Assembly (NCBI RefSeq): GCF_047301505.1
Contig: NZ_CP154840.1
Span: 1,426,001-1,490,000 of the forward strand
Source of the DNA: Lysinibacillus_B sp031181585
GTDB lineage: Bacteria; Bacillota; Bacilli; Bacillales_A; Planococcaceae
DNA length: 64,000 nt
Reading direction: 5' to 3'
Shown: positions 25,026 to 34,433 of the stretch, piece by piece
Numbering within the stretch: the first letter of the stretch is position 1
Layout of the letters: the number at the start of each line of letters is the position of its first letter
Notes under the pieces: model-generated
What the model was told of the DNA's origin: nothing
The model's input: only the letters and a program-made list of their open reading frames with translations
The model's database searches: none
Program-made: the position numbers and the translations under genes

Positions 25026-25972
25026 TGATAATGGCGAACTATTTAATGAAACGCTTTTTGAGTATGGCACTAGCGATGATTGGTTTAACGTTAATTGCAT
25101 TTTTTCTCATGCGCATCATGCCAGGTGATCCGATAGAGGCCTATTATCAGGCAAATCATATCCCGGTAACAGAAGAAATGCTAGAGCAGGCAAGACAGGA
25201 GCAAGGGCTGGACAAGCCCTTGTTTACACAATATATCACATGGCTTGGCGGAATAATGACATTTGATTTTGGCACGTCCTTTATGAACGGAAAATCAGTA
25301 AGTGAGGAATTATTGGCTTATTTTACCGTTACGATTCAATTGGCGCTCGTTGCTTTTTTGTTCATGTTAATTATTTGTATTCCAATTGGTATCTTAAGTG
25401 CAATAAAACGAAATTCTGTCTTTGACCATGTAACAAGGCTGACGATTTTTTCTGTTGCCTCGATGCCAAGCTTTTGGCTGGGGTTTGTGCTTATTTATGT
25501 TATCGCATTCAAGCTTGACCTATTACCGCTTATGGGGTGGGGAACGCCGCAAACAATTATTTTACCGGCATTAACGCTAGCTTTGGGAAATATACCATTT
25601 TACATTCGTATGATCCGTACAAGTATGATTGAGCAAATGAAACAGCCTTTTGTAACATTTGCCCGGGCAAGGGGGATAAGCGAGTCGGTTATTATCCGTA
25701 AACATATTTTTAAAGCCACATTAACACCGTTTGTTACGTCTCTTGCGATGACATTCGGCATATTAATAGGCGGCGCTGCTATTGTAGAAATGATATTTTC
25801 CATTCCCGGTATGGGGCGCTATATTGTGGGAGCGATAACAGCACGTGATTATTACGTGATGCAAGGCTTTATTATGATGATTGGATTTTTCTTTATAATT
25901 GTAAACTTTTTAGCGGATTTATTATGCGCATTAATCGATCCGAGAATTCGATTGAAGGAGAATTTGTCGTGA
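25022..25972 (+). CDS. cntB: ABC transporter permease (CntB/NikB-like)
   Basis: 316 aa from GTG 25022, overlapping the SBP stop by 4 bp (ATGs at 25025 and 25031 are alternatives). An N-terminal helix with FFLMRIMPGDPIEAYY is the hallmark of the DppB/OppB/NikB group. The EAA loop for ATPase contact is FVTFARARGISESVIIRKHIFKA. About six membrane helices. It forms the channel with the next permease. Confidence 0.88.
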   Translation: MMIMANYLMKRFLSMALAMIGLTLIAFFLMRIMPGDPIEAYYQANHIPVTEEMLEQARQEQGLDKPLFTQYITWLGGIMTFDFGTSFMNGKSVSEELLAYFTVTIQLALVAFLFMLIICIPIGILSAIKRNSVFDHVTRLTIFSVASMPSFWLGFVLIYVIAFKLDLLPLMGWGTPQTIILPALTLALGNIPFYIRMIRTSMIEQMKQPFVTFARARGISESVIIRKHIFKATLTPFVTSLAMTFGILIGGAAIVEMIFSIPGMGRYIVGAITARDYYVMQGFIMMIGFFFIIVNFLADLLCALIDPRIRLKENLS

Positions 25973-26775
25973 GAAAAAAATGGGCATTTTATTGTAGTAC
26001 CTTTCTTGTTTGTCTCTTGTTTTTTATGGCGGTATTCGGTCCTTGGCTCATGCCGAATGATCCGCATGTACCAAATATGGCGGCGAAACTGCAAGGATTT
26101 TCAGCACAGTATCCTCTTGGTACAGATCATTTAGGGCGCTGTGTGTTATCGAGATTAGTCGAGGGGGCAAGGGTGTCTTTATTCGTTGCGTTTATCGTGC
26201 TGGCGGCGACACTTTCTATTAGTATGATAGTCGGATTAACAGCAGGCTATGCCGGCGGCTGGATCGATCTTATGTTGATGCGTATTTGCGATATATTGCT
26301 TGCGATTCCGAATTTTATTTTTGCACTAGTGATTGTTGGTGCACTTGGCGCAGGCATGAAAAATTTAGTCATTGCCATCGTCGTGGTCGTCTGGGTTGGT
26401 TTTGCCCGCGTTATACGGAATATGGTTGTAAGTTTAAAAGAAACGAATTATGTAGTGTATGCGAAAATATGCGGTGTTCCGACTTGGAAAATCATTCTAC
26501 GTCATATTGTGCCGTTTGTATTTCCGCAAATGCTTCTTTTAAAGCTAATTGGTTTAGGTTCCACGATACTAATGATTTCTGAGCTGTCTTTTTTAGGGCT
26601 GGGGATAACACCGCCGACAGCTGAGTGGGGCATGATGATAAGTGAAAGTAAAACGTACTTAATGACAAAACCGGAGCTGATGATTATTCCAGGTGTCATG
26701 ATTTCATTAACAGTATTGATTTTTAATGCCTTCGGTGACTCGCTGCGGGACGTACTGGACCCAAAATCAACATGA
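25969..26775 (+). CDS. cntC: ABC transporter permease (CntC/NikC-like)
   Basis: 268 aa from GTG 25969, which overlaps the previous stop by 4 bp and has AAGGAG upstream; an in-frame ATG at 25924 lacks a site. The N-terminal FGPWLMPNDPHVP and HPLG-like YPLGTDHLGR mark the DppC/NikC group. The EAA loop is YVVYAKICGVPTWKIILRHI. The late helix has ELSFLGLGITPPTAEWG. Second half of the importer channel. Confidence 0.88.
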   Translation: MRKKWAFYCSTFLVCLLFFMAVFGPWLMPNDPHVPNMAAKLQGFSAQYPLGTDHLGRCVLSRLVEGARVSLFVAFIVLAATLSISMIVGLTAGYAGGWIDLMLMRICDILLAIPNFIFALVIVGALGAGMKNLVIAIVVVVWVGFARVIRNMVVSLKETNYVVYAKICGVPTWKIILRHIVPFVFPQMLLLKLIGLGSTILMISELSFLGLGITPPTAEWGMMISESKTYLMTKPELMIIPGVMISLTVLIFNAFGDSLRDVLDPKST

Positions 26776-26791
26776 ATAGAGGTGAAGAACT

Positions 26792-27652
26792 ATGTTAGAG
26801 GTTCAAAATCTGTCAGTGCTTATTCAAGGTAAACAAGTGCTTCGTCAAGTGAGTCTGACTGTTCCAAAGGGCAAGGTTGTTGGCATTATTGGGGAAAGCG
26901 GCAGCGGAAAATCCGTATTATGCTCAACCATTCTCCAGCTTTTTCGTAAAGATCGAACGGCAGCAGGCACTATTAAGTTTAATGGGGAGTGCTTGCTTTC
27001 ACTCGAAGAGAAAAAAATGCGTTCCCTTCGCGGGAAAGAAATTGCACTCATTATGCAAAATCCAATGTCGATGTTTAACCCGCTGGTAACGATAGGCGGG
27101 CATTTCATCGAAACGCTTCAGGCACATACAAGCATGACAAAAAAGCAGGCCATAAAAATAGCGAAGGAACAACTGGCACTATTCCAGCTTAATGATGTGG
27201 ATGTATTAAAGAAATATCCCCATGAATTAAGCGGGGGGATGCTTCAGCGTATTATGATTGCCATTTCAGCAAGCCTTGAGCCAAAGCTATTACTAGCTGA
27301 TGAGCCAACAACAGCGCTTGATACGATGACACAGCTTGAGATCGTAAAGGAATTAAAAAAGCTGCAGGCAAGAACGAAAATGTCGATATTGATTGTCTCA
27401 CACGATTTAGGTGTTATTGCAAACTTAGCTGAGGAAATCATTGTAATGAGAAGAGGTGTGGTAGTAGAGTACGGACCGGCCTCGCACATATTATTACACC
27501 CCATTCATCCATATACCAAAACTCTCGTAGCAGCACGCGATGAACATAGTACGCTGGATGAGCTCAACGATAAGTATGAAGATACGGTGTCAGGCGAATT
27601 GGTTTTATATGATGAGAGCCACTGGGTGAGAATGGAGGGTTCGAGCAGATGA
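26792..27652 (+). CDS. cntD: ABC transporter ATPase (CntD/NikD-like)
   Basis: 286 aa. Walker A is GESGSGKSVL, the Q-loop is MQNPMSMFNP, the signature is LSGGMLQR, Walker B is LLADEP and the H-loop is SHDLG. The C-terminal HPIHPYTKTL is typical of Opp/Dpp/Nik ATPases. It pairs with the next ATPase as a heterodimer that powers the importer. It starts 16 bp after the permease gene. Confidence 0.88.
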   Translation: MLEVQNLSVLIQGKQVLRQVSLTVPKGKVVGIIGESGSGKSVLCSTILQLFRKDRTAAGTIKFNGECLLSLEEKKMRSLRGKEIALIMQNPMSMFNPLVTIGGHFIETLQAHTSMTKKQAIKIAKEQLALFQLNDVDVLKKYPHELSGGMLQRIMIAISASLEPKLLLADEPTTALDTMTQLEIVKELKKLQARTKMSILIVSHDLGVIANLAEEIIVMRRGVVVEYGPASHILLHPIHPYTKTLVAARDEHSTLDELNDKYEDTVSGELVLYDESHWVRMEGSSR

Positions 27653-28464
27653 TAATTGTTCAGCAGGTGTCGAAAAGCTATCACCAATCACGGTTTTTCA
27701 AGAAGCGTCAATCGGTTGTAAGGGCTGTAGATAATGTGTCGCTTAAAATAAAAGAAGGAAGTACGTTTACATTGCTGGGTCAAAGCGGATCCGGAAAAAG
27801 TACACTTGGCAAAATTCTTCTTGGGATTGAAAAGCCTGATAATGGTGAAGTTTTATTTGATGGAATGAATGTGCATAACGCAACCGGGAAGAAACGAAAA
27901 AAGCTCCAGCAATCGATGCAGGTAGTATTTCAGGATTGCCACAGTGCGGTGAATCCCAAGATGAAAATCAAGGATATTATCGCGGAGCCTATGCTAGTTA
28001 ACGGAAAGCTGGTTCCTAGGAAAATCGAAGAAAGAGTCGGTGAACTATTGGAAATGGTAGGGTTATCCAAGGACGATATGGTGAAATATCCGCATCAATT
28101 CAGTGGGGGGCAATTACAGCGCATTACAATTGCGCGTGCCATTTCAACAAGACCTCGATTGATTGTTTTGGATGAATCTGTAAATAGTCTTGATGTGTTA
28201 GTACAAATAAGTATTCTAAAGCTGCTTAGGCGATTACAGCAAGAGCTGAAGCTTACATACTTTTTCATCACCCATGACCTGCATGCAGCACGTCTCTTTT
28301 CGGATGAAATTGCCATTATGCAAAAAGGAAGAATTGTAGAGCATCTGCTTGTCGGCGAATTGGAGCACGCAAAGCATGAGGCAACGAAAGCATTATTAAA
28401 TTCACGACTTACAATTGATTGTATCCATAACTATTTAGAGCATAACGAGGAGCAGGTAGTATGA
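27649..28464 (+). CDS. cntF: ABC transporter ATPase (CntF/NikE-like)
   Basis: 271 aa, overlapping the previous stop by 4 bp. Walker A is GQSGSGKSTLGK, the signature FSGGQLQR, Walker B LIVLDES and the H-loop THDLH. A CntF/DppF-type N-terminus (YHQSRFFKKRQSVVRAVD) is present. The aspartate loop reads VNSLDV where most have TSALDV, a small departure that keeps the glutamate (E of DES) for hydrolysis. Confidence 0.87.
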   Translation: MIIVQQVSKSYHQSRFFKKRQSVVRAVDNVSLKIKEGSTFTLLGQSGSGKSTLGKILLGIEKPDNGEVLFDGMNVHNATGKKRKKLQQSMQVVFQDCHSAVNPKMKIKDIIAEPMLVNGKLVPRKIEERVGELLEMVGLSKDDMVKYPHQFSGGQLQRITIARAISTRPRLIVLDESVNSLDVLVQISILKLLRRLQQELKLTYFFITHDLHAARLFSDEIAIMQKGRIVEHLLVGELEHAKHEATKALLNSRLTIDCIHNYLEHNEEQVV

Positions 28465-29651
28465 AGAAAAGGCCGTTATCTTTCAGTATGCTGCAAATCT
28501 ATGGCTTGGCGATTTTCTATTTCACCGCTAATTCTGTTTTAACCGTTATCTTTCCACTGCAGGCAGCCGACCACGGGATGCCGGAAGCAGAAATCGGCCT
28601 GATGATGGGGATGTATATGTTTGTTTGTATGGTGCTGCGCCCGTGGGCTGGCCAACTGGTAGCCAAATATAGTGCGCTTACCATTATGAAATATTTATTG
28701 CTGGGGCACGCAGCGGCACTCCTTTTATATGTATGGCTAGGGGTGGACAGCCTTTATGCTGTACGTATTTTGCAAGGGATCGTGACGGCGTTTTTTTCCA
28801 TGGCCATGCAGATTGGCATTACGGAAACTTTGCGCAATGAAGACCGGGGGCAAGGCATGGCAATGTATTCATTATCAACTGTCATGCCGGGATTGTATGG
28901 CCCTGCATTAGGAATGCTTTTATGGGTTCAAGAGGATAAATTGCGGCTGCTTGTTTTTATTACCATCTTGGCATTCGCACCATTTTTATTATTCGTCAAA
29001 TCATCCTTGCCGAAAACAAAAATAGAGAATGCATCATTCACCCTGAAGGATATGGCGGAAGGGTTGAAAATAGCACGCGGGCATAAAGAGTTAATCGTTG
29101 CTGCCGGTGTGATGCTCATTGGTGCGAGCATATTTGGAGCCATCTCTACATTTTTACCGCTCTATTTTGTTACGACAAATACAGGGAGTGTAGGGTTTTA
29201 TTTATTTTTGCAGGCTTTCGTCGTTGTAGGGAGCCGATTTATTTTCAGAAAATATATTCCCTCCGAAGGGAAGTGGCATCCAGGCTTTATCTCCCTCGTA
29301 TTAAGTAGTTCAATTATCGGCACAACAATGCTGGCACTGCTCCCGTTTATCGGGCCGTTTGTCTATATTAGCGCTATATTTAACGGTATTGCGACAGCGA
29401 TGCTGTATCCTACTTTAACAACCTATATCTCATTTGCGATTCCTGAATCGCATAAACATGTATTGCTGGGGTTATTCCTAGCATCTTATGATTTAGGTTT
29501 TTCTTTAGGCGGCATGCTGATGGGGTTTGTTGTACAGTTCGGTTCGTATCCAATTATGTTTGCGGTATGCTCTGCCATCGGTTTAGCAGCGGTTGGCTAT
29601 AATTACACTGCTGGCTCAGTAAAACAGCAGATGATGATGAATGAAAAATAA
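28461..29651 (+). CDS. cntE: MFS transporter, CntE-like metallophore exporter
   Basis: 396 aa with 12 predicted membrane helices. MFS motif A (RPWAGQLVAKYSALTIM) lies between TM2 and TM3. It overlaps the CntF-like gene by 4 bp, so it is translationally coupled to the importer, as cntE is in staphylococci, where it secretes staphylopine. Presence of an exporter without any cntKLM synthesis genes in this window is the odd point. It could export a metallophore made elsewhere, or have another substrate. Confidence 0.8.
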   Translation: MKKRPLSFSMLQIYGLAIFYFTANSVLTVIFPLQAADHGMPEAEIGLMMGMYMFVCMVLRPWAGQLVAKYSALTIMKYLLLGHAAALLLYVWLGVDSLYAVRILQGIVTAFFSMAMQIGITETLRNEDRGQGMAMYSLSTVMPGLYGPALGMLLWVQEDKLRLLVFITILAFAPFLLFVKSSLPKTKIENASFTLKDMAEGLKIARGHKELIVAAGVMLIGASIFGAISTFLPLYFVTTNTGSVGFYLFLQAFVVVGSRFIFRKYIPSEGKWHPGFISLVLSSSIIGTTMLALLPFIGPFVYISAIFNGIATAMLYPTLTTYISFAIPESHKHVLLGLFLASYDLGFSLGGMLMGFVVQFGSYPIMFAVCSAIGLAAVGYNYTAGSVKQQMMMNEK

Positions 29652-29948
29652 AAGGAAAGCAGTCGTTTTGACGCAAAGAATATGCTGCTGTTTTCGAAGA
29701 GATAGTTTAGCGGGGGGCCATCTTATTCATACAAAATGAATCTAGCATAATAATACTAGGCTGCAGGAGAGTACTCGTTGTGATGAATGCAGGAGAAAGT
29801 AAAAGAAAATCTGTCTACGGTTGTTGACCTGGACAGGTTTTTTCTAATTCTCACTAAAGGAAGAAAGCTAATCTTCGTGTTCAGTGAAATAGGAAACAGA
29901 AAACATTTGCAAATCTTTATCATGAGAAAGCTTTTTGGGGCATATTTT

Positions 29949-29969
29949 AAATCGTAATCGCTCTTATTT
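29949..29969. promoter_or_regulatory. Zur-like box 4, upstream of permease/TIGR03943 operon
   Basis: AAATCGTAATC-type left half is perfect; the right half (GCTCTTATTT) is poor. It lies 137 bp upstream of the permease start. Homologous pairs in other bacteria are zinc-repressed. The rest of 29652-30106 holds no gene that I can support. Confidence 0.5.
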
Positions 29970-30106
29970 ATAAAATGACAGAGAGGCAGCGGCCATTCAT
30001 AAACTAAAATTGCTGAAGGACGCCTTTTGTAAAGCAAAGAGTGATAGATGCTGCAGTCTTCTTCGTGGACAAGCATCGTTAAAATTTAGGAAAGTGAGGA
30101 TTTCCC

Positions 30107-31093
30107 ATGCAGTATACACATATGGCAGCCCCTAAAAAAACGTTCATGCTTCTTCTCTTTATTATCTGCTGTATATTTCTAGGCCCTCTTTTCATGTCGG
30201 ATCAATTCAGCATGGAAGCTTTTCAACAGCTGAACACCATCTTCCTTAGCATCATCATTGAAGCGATTCCGTTTGTATTAATTGGCGTTCTGATCGCTGG
30301 TTTTATTCAGATCTTTGTAACGGAAGAGCATATCCGTAAATGGATACCAAAAAGTAAAATGAAAGCTGTATGGGTGAGCTGTATAGCCGGTTCTTTATTT
30401 CCAGCCTGTGAATGTGGTATTGTACCGATTGTTCGGAGATTGGTAGGGAAGGGCGTCCCGTTATATGCAGGGGTTGGCTTCTTATTAACTGGCCCGCTGA
30501 TTAACCCAATCGTTATTCTCTCCACTTATATGGCATTCGGAAATGATATGAAAATGGCGCTGCTGCGCATGGGTGTTGGCTTTTTAGCAGCCCTGACGAT
30601 CGCTTTACTCGTTAGCTGGCTGTTTCAAACAAATCAGTTAAAGCACAAAGAGCATTTTCATACTCATGATACGGCAGCCAAGCAACCATTGTTTCAACGG
30701 CTGAAAAACATGCTTCATCATTCCATCGACGAATTTTTTGATATGAGTAAGTATTTGATTCTTGGGGCCTTTGTCGCGGCGGCCCTACAAACATTCGTTT
30801 CCGCACAATCTCTTTTATTATTTGGAGACAGTATCTTTCATTCAACGATCATCATGATGGCACTCGCCTACTTTTTATCCTTATGCTCGGAGGCGGATGC
30901 ATTCATCGGCGCGTCATTTAGAAACTTATTCCCTTCGACATCGATCTTGGCATTTTTAATTTATGGTCCAATGATTGATTTAAAAAACACGATTATGTTA
31001 TTAAACGTGTTCAAGGCAAAATTTGTTTTCCTCTTATTGTTTTTAATCACCGTTATCGTTTTTATCTTTGTACATCTAACAACCTTTATATAG
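30107..31093 (+). CDS. ycgR: Permease of the YraQ/ArsP-like family (YcgR type)
   Basis: 328 aa, about eight to nine membrane helices. The conserved core is PACECGIVPIVRRLVGKGVP followed by GVGFLLTGPLINPIV, and later LSLCSEADAFIGASF, the signature of the COG0701 permeases. A histidine-containing loop (HKEHFHTHD) may bind metal. It forms an operon with the TIGR03943 partner 12 bp downstream, an arrangement known from zinc-limitation regulons. The transported species is not established. Confidence 0.85.
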   Translation: MQYTHMAAPKKTFMLLLFIICCIFLGPLFMSDQFSMEAFQQLNTIFLSIIIEAIPFVLIGVLIAGFIQIFVTEEHIRKWIPKSKMKAVWVSCIAGSLFPACECGIVPIVRRLVGKGVPLYAGVGFLLTGPLINPIVILSTYMAFGNDMKMALLRMGVGFLAALTIALLVSWLFQTNQLKHKEHFHTHDTAAKQPLFQRLKNMLHHSIDEFFDMSKYLILGAFVAAALQTFVSAQSLLLFGDSIFHSTIIMMALAYFLSLCSEADAFIGASFRNLFPSTSILAFLIYGPMIDLKNTIMLLNVFKAKFVFLLLFLITVIVFIFVHLTTFI

Positions 31094-31105
31094 GGAGGAC
31101 AGATT

Positions 31106-32026
31106 ATGTATGTTGATTTTCAACATATTATCAAGACCATTATTTTAGGTATATTTGCCTCGTTTTTCATTATGCTTCATAGCAGCGGGGACATTTTGAA
31201 ATATGTTAACCCAAAATATGAATACATCAGTAAAATCGCTATGGTTATTTTTGTCTGTCTTTTTCTGATTCAAATCTTTCGGATTCTGCAAAAGAAAAAG
31301 CGGGCCGGACATGTTTGCACGTCAGGGTGTGAGCATGACCATCACGGCAATGGGGTGTTAAGCTTACGAAAAGTTTTCGGCTATAGTATTATTGCATTTC
31401 CGATGGTTACAGGGTTCACCTTTGAACCTGCTACACTGAATGCAAAGATTGCCGGAAATAAAGGGTTGTTTGCGCAAATAAGCAAAGGAAATGAGGATCC
31501 AAGCGAGAAGCCATCTTTAACGGAGAATGCTGAATCACTTACTGAAAAAGAGAATATAGATATTTACTCGGAAGAATATAATCCTATACCAAACAACAAT
31601 TATATGTCGGAAGAAGAATTGGATGACAAAAAGAAGTTGCTTCAGGCATCAGAAACCATTGAAATGAGAGAAGATATTTTCGGTTCTTATTACGGATCCA
31701 TTAATAAAGCGCCTCAAGACTATATTGGCAGGAAAATTAAAATGAGCGGCTTTGTCTTTAAGGAGGAAGGCTTTACGAGTGACCAGCTTGTATTATCTCG
31801 CTTTATGATTACCCACTGTCTGGCAGATGCAAGTGTCCTTGGATTTCTAACGCAGTTTGAGGAAGCAAGTATGTTTGAGGAAGATACTTGGCTCGAAATG
31901 GAGGGCGTTCTGGATGTTACGACCTATGATGGGTATGAGATGCCCATTATCAAAGCGACCAGCTGGAAAGTAATAGATGAACCAGCTGAGCCTTACGTAT
32001 TCCCTGTCATAACATTGCTGCAATAG
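31106..32026 (+). CDS. ycgQ: TIGR03943-family protein (YcgQ type)
   Basis: 306 aa. Two N-terminal membrane helices are separated by a loop with CTSGCEHDHHGNG, a Cys/His-rich possible metal site. A linker of low complexity leads to a C-terminal beta domain with the family motif YIGRKIKMSGFVFKEE, then FMITHCLADASVLGF and WLEMEGVLDVTTYDG. It is always found beside the COG0701 permease. Its role is unknown, thought to relate to zinc or a zinc-bound ligand. It ends the operon. Confidence 0.85.
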   Translation: MYVDFQHIIKTIILGIFASFFIMLHSSGDILKYVNPKYEYISKIAMVIFVCLFLIQIFRILQKKKRAGHVCTSGCEHDHHGNGVLSLRKVFGYSIIAFPMVTGFTFEPATLNAKIAGNKGLFAQISKGNEDPSEKPSLTENAESLTEKENIDIYSEEYNPIPNNNYMSEEELDDKKKLLQASETIEMREDIFGSYYGSINKAPQDYIGRKIKMSGFVFKEEGFTSDQLVLSRFMITHCLADASVLGFLTQFEEASMFEEDTWLEMEGVLDVTTYDGYEMPIIKATSWKVIDEPAEPYVFPVITLLQ

Positions 32027-32447
32027 TAGTGGAAGATGAGAAGTAAAACCACGCTATACATGATCAAAAAAGTAAAGCCCTCTAATATCACAGAAAAATA
32101 CAAAGTACAAAAGAATATTTAGAATAAACAAATACCCGTTACATAGACAGTAAAAATGTTAACCGCAGAAGACCTCTAATTGAAATAATAGACTAGAGCA
32201 GATGAACGAGGTGTTTTTCAAAAATCAAATACAGGTTAGTTAAAATTAGCGTGAAATTTTAAGTATTCAAACGCAACTGAATAAATGCACTGGCAAATTA
32301 GACTACAGAACAAAATTTAGATAAGGATTTTTCTTCGCTTTTTTAGTTTAGGAGTATGGAAGCAGGGGATTTATAAAATTCAGAACGCCGGAAATAAAAC
32401 ATAATTGAAAAGTAACTTTTCATTTAGTTAAGTTATAAAAATGGTAA

Positions 32448-32708
32448 TTAGAGCATTATCAGAACCGTTGTAATAAAAGACATGATAGACCGCAAAGAGG
32501 AAAAGGCTGGGTTGGACTAGGTGTGTTTCCAGCAGGTTCTGAAAAAGAAATAGAAATTCAATCACTCGGTTGGGGAGTAGGTTTTCAATGTATGATGGCG
32601 GCGTTTCCTTATTTAGAAAAAAAGGCAGTCATCATGACAAATAGTGAATTAGGTGTTCATCAGATGGAAGGGATTATAGGAGAAATATATAGAACGCTTA
32701 TATCCTAA
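32448..32708 (+). pseudogene. C-terminal remnant of a beta-lactamase-family serine hydrolase
   Basis: The open frame has no start or ribosome site. It reads GWVGLGVFPAGSEKEIEI, SLGWGVGFQCMMAAF and KKAVIMTNSELGVHQMEG, the C-terminal lobe of a class C beta-lactamase/PBP4-type hydrolase (the H/K-S/T-G region replaced by GWG). The N-terminal catalytic SxxK half is missing. The flanks 32027-32447 and 32709-32957 are AT-rich with short broken frames only. Confidence 0.6.
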
Positions 32709-32927
32709 GAAGCGTTATTGAAGTAACAGTTGCTTTACCTTAAATAATCATCTTCAACAATCGGGCGCTTTCCTAGAAAAAGGGGAAGGCCCAGGGGATC
32801 ATCCTTTACCGAAGAATCTAATGGTTTCAGTTTCTGATACCTCACATTTTTACATAGAGCAATTACTACACAAATTTTGTCTGTTTGATTAGAAAGCGAA
32901 AGTCAATGGAATAAAGGGCTATACTGA

Positions 32928-32947
32928 CACTGGAGATTTCTCCAGTG
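32928..32947 (-). terminator. Hairpin after uvsE
   Basis: CACTGGAG/CTCCAGTG 8-bp perfect stem just beyond the uvsE stop. Only a weak T-run follows. Confidence 0.5.
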
Positions 32948-32957
32948 CCAGTGATTA

Positions 32958-33923
32958 TCACTTTAAATAAAAGGAAGATCCATCAATCATTTCTACATCT
33001 TCTCTATGTTTTATTTGCTCAATCAAACGAAATAACGCTTCATCTTTCTTTTTTGCCTCAATCATACAATGTATTTCCGGTACTGTTCCTTTGATTTCTT
33101 TTAAATATCTGAAAAACATGTCTACGTCCACATAATCAGAATGATGACGGAATTCTCTCTCGCTTTTAGGACTTGAAATATGCATTTTTATTGGCAACGG
33201 TGAATCCTTCCAAGTCGCTACAATTCGGTCCCACTTATCCTCCCATTTTCCATTATAATGATGAGCGAGATGGTGATGATAATCAAATACAAGTGGTATT
33301 TCTAATTTTTCACATAGATATAACGTATCATCAACTGTAAAAGAAGTATCGTCATTTTCAAGCATAACCATCTTTTGAATTGCTCTTGGAACATCCATCC
33401 AATTATCAACGAATCGCTCCAAAGATTTCTCGGTTTCTTTATAGTTCCCACCAACATGTAGAACACATCGGTGCGTCGGATCTATTTTCATTCCCTTTAA
33501 CAATAAATAATGCATCTTTAACGTTTTTAAAGAGTTTCTGACTACTTCTGTTCTTGGTGAATTAACGACGACAAAATGATCAGGATGGAAATCAATTCGT
33601 ATATTATGTTTTCTTGCGTACGCGCCTATTTCAGTTAACTTCTCTGATAATGGTTTTATATAATTCCAATCAGGTAGTGCTTCATGGTTAGCTAAAGGAA
33701 TCAATCGAGAGGTTAAGCGATAGAAATGAATTTCTTTAAAGACATTATGTTTTAATAGCCTAAGTGTATGTTCTAAATTTGTCAGTGCAATTCGCTCTAA
33801 TTTTCGTATGGCCGCTTCACGATCTTTAATTTTTTGAAATTGAGTGAATGTCATCGATTGAGACGGAGAAGCATTTTTTAGTTCCATACTCATCGCAACA
33901 TAACCTAATCGTACAATCGTCAT
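32958..33923 (-). CDS. uvsE: UV DNA damage endonuclease
   Basis: 321 aa, the usual size. TIM-barrel metal-site motifs of UvsE/UVDE are present: RLGYVAMS at the start, FHPDHFVVVNSP, VLHVGGNYKETEKSLERF, VMLENDDTSF, VFDYHHHLAHH, KMHISSPKS and HCMIEAKKKDEAL. It nicks 5' to UV photoproducts and starts an alternative excision repair. In Bacillales it is often linked to spore UV resistance. Single gene. Confidence 0.93.
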   Translation of the reverse strand: MTIVRLGYVAMSMELKNASPSQSMTFTQFQKIKDREAAIRKLERIALTNLEHTLRLLKHNVFKEIHFYRLTSRLIPLANHEALPDWNYIKPLSEKLTEIGAYARKHNIRIDFHPDHFVVVNSPRTEVVRNSLKTLKMHYLLLKGMKIDPTHRCVLHVGGNYKETEKSLERFVDNWMDVPRAIQKMVMLENDDTSFTVDDTLYLCEKLEIPLVFDYHHHLAHHYNGKWEDKWDRIVATWKDSPLPIKMHISSPKSEREFRHHSDYVDVDMFFRYLKEIKGTVPEIHCMIEAKKKDEALFRLIEQIKHREDVEMIDGSSFYLK

Positions 33924-34033
33924 TTTCCCACCTCATCTGTAGTATGTATCGTAGTAGACAAACTTATTATCCAATAATGCGTTTAATTAAATCGCCGGAC
34001 GTTTCTCCTCTATTTGAAATAACGGATGATTGA

Positions 34034-34228
34034 GGGAGTGTTTACGAAAGCGGCGGAGGCGATATTTCCTGCGGCGCAGGGATTACGTATAAGTGGACAA
34101 AGACAATCGGTACGATTCATGAAGGGGCAACAAAACTCATTTTTCAGCCGACCATAATCCTGAGCCTGATGTATGGAAAAGGGCGTGAAGAATTGCCGAT
34201 GGACCCGATTGAGGTGCCGATGGAATAG
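34034..34228 (+). pseudogene. C-terminal gene fragment, family unknown
   Basis: A 64-codon frame without a start codon, beginning right after a stop and ending in a TAG: GDISCGAGITYKWTKTIGTI, then TKLIFQPTIILSLMYGKGRE. It looks like the tail of a secreted or beta-rich protein. The strong plus-strand terminator at 34348 may have belonged to it. Confidence 0.35.
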
Positions 34229-34347
34229 TAGAAGAAAACCATCTCGCTAGCGAGAAGGTTATTTCTTAAGCTTTATTTAATTAAGTACCTCAGACAGCAG
34301 CATAAAAGGTTTAAAATCATAAATTTCCGTCCGGTTTTCTATTAATC

Positions 34348-34383
34348 AATGGGTGCTTTATTCTATACACAAAAGCACCCATT
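34348..34383. terminator. Strong terminator between pseudogene and mnaA
   Basis: Perfect 12-bp stem AATGGGTGCTTT/AAAGCACCCATT, 12-base loop, then CCTTTTTTA on the plus strand. It may also stop minus-strand transcripts. Confidence 0.8.
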
Positions 34384-34433
34384 CCTTTTTTAGTAAGTCC
34401 ACAATAACCTTCTTGCTCCATGCAGGCGAAGCT

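Noticed and set aside
29756..30076. Minus-strand 106-codon ORF between the cnt-like operon and the permease
   Set aside because: No ribosome site, low-complexity residues, and it lies over a likely promoter/Zur region of the plus strand.
32709..32892. Open frame ending LMVSVSDTSHFYIEQLLHKF
   Set aside because: No start codon or ribosome site and no recognisable family; treated as decayed DNA.
34240..34275. Small palindrome CTCGCTAGCGAG after the 34-kb fragment
   Set aside because: Short self-complementary stretch with little loop and no clear T-run; not called a terminator.
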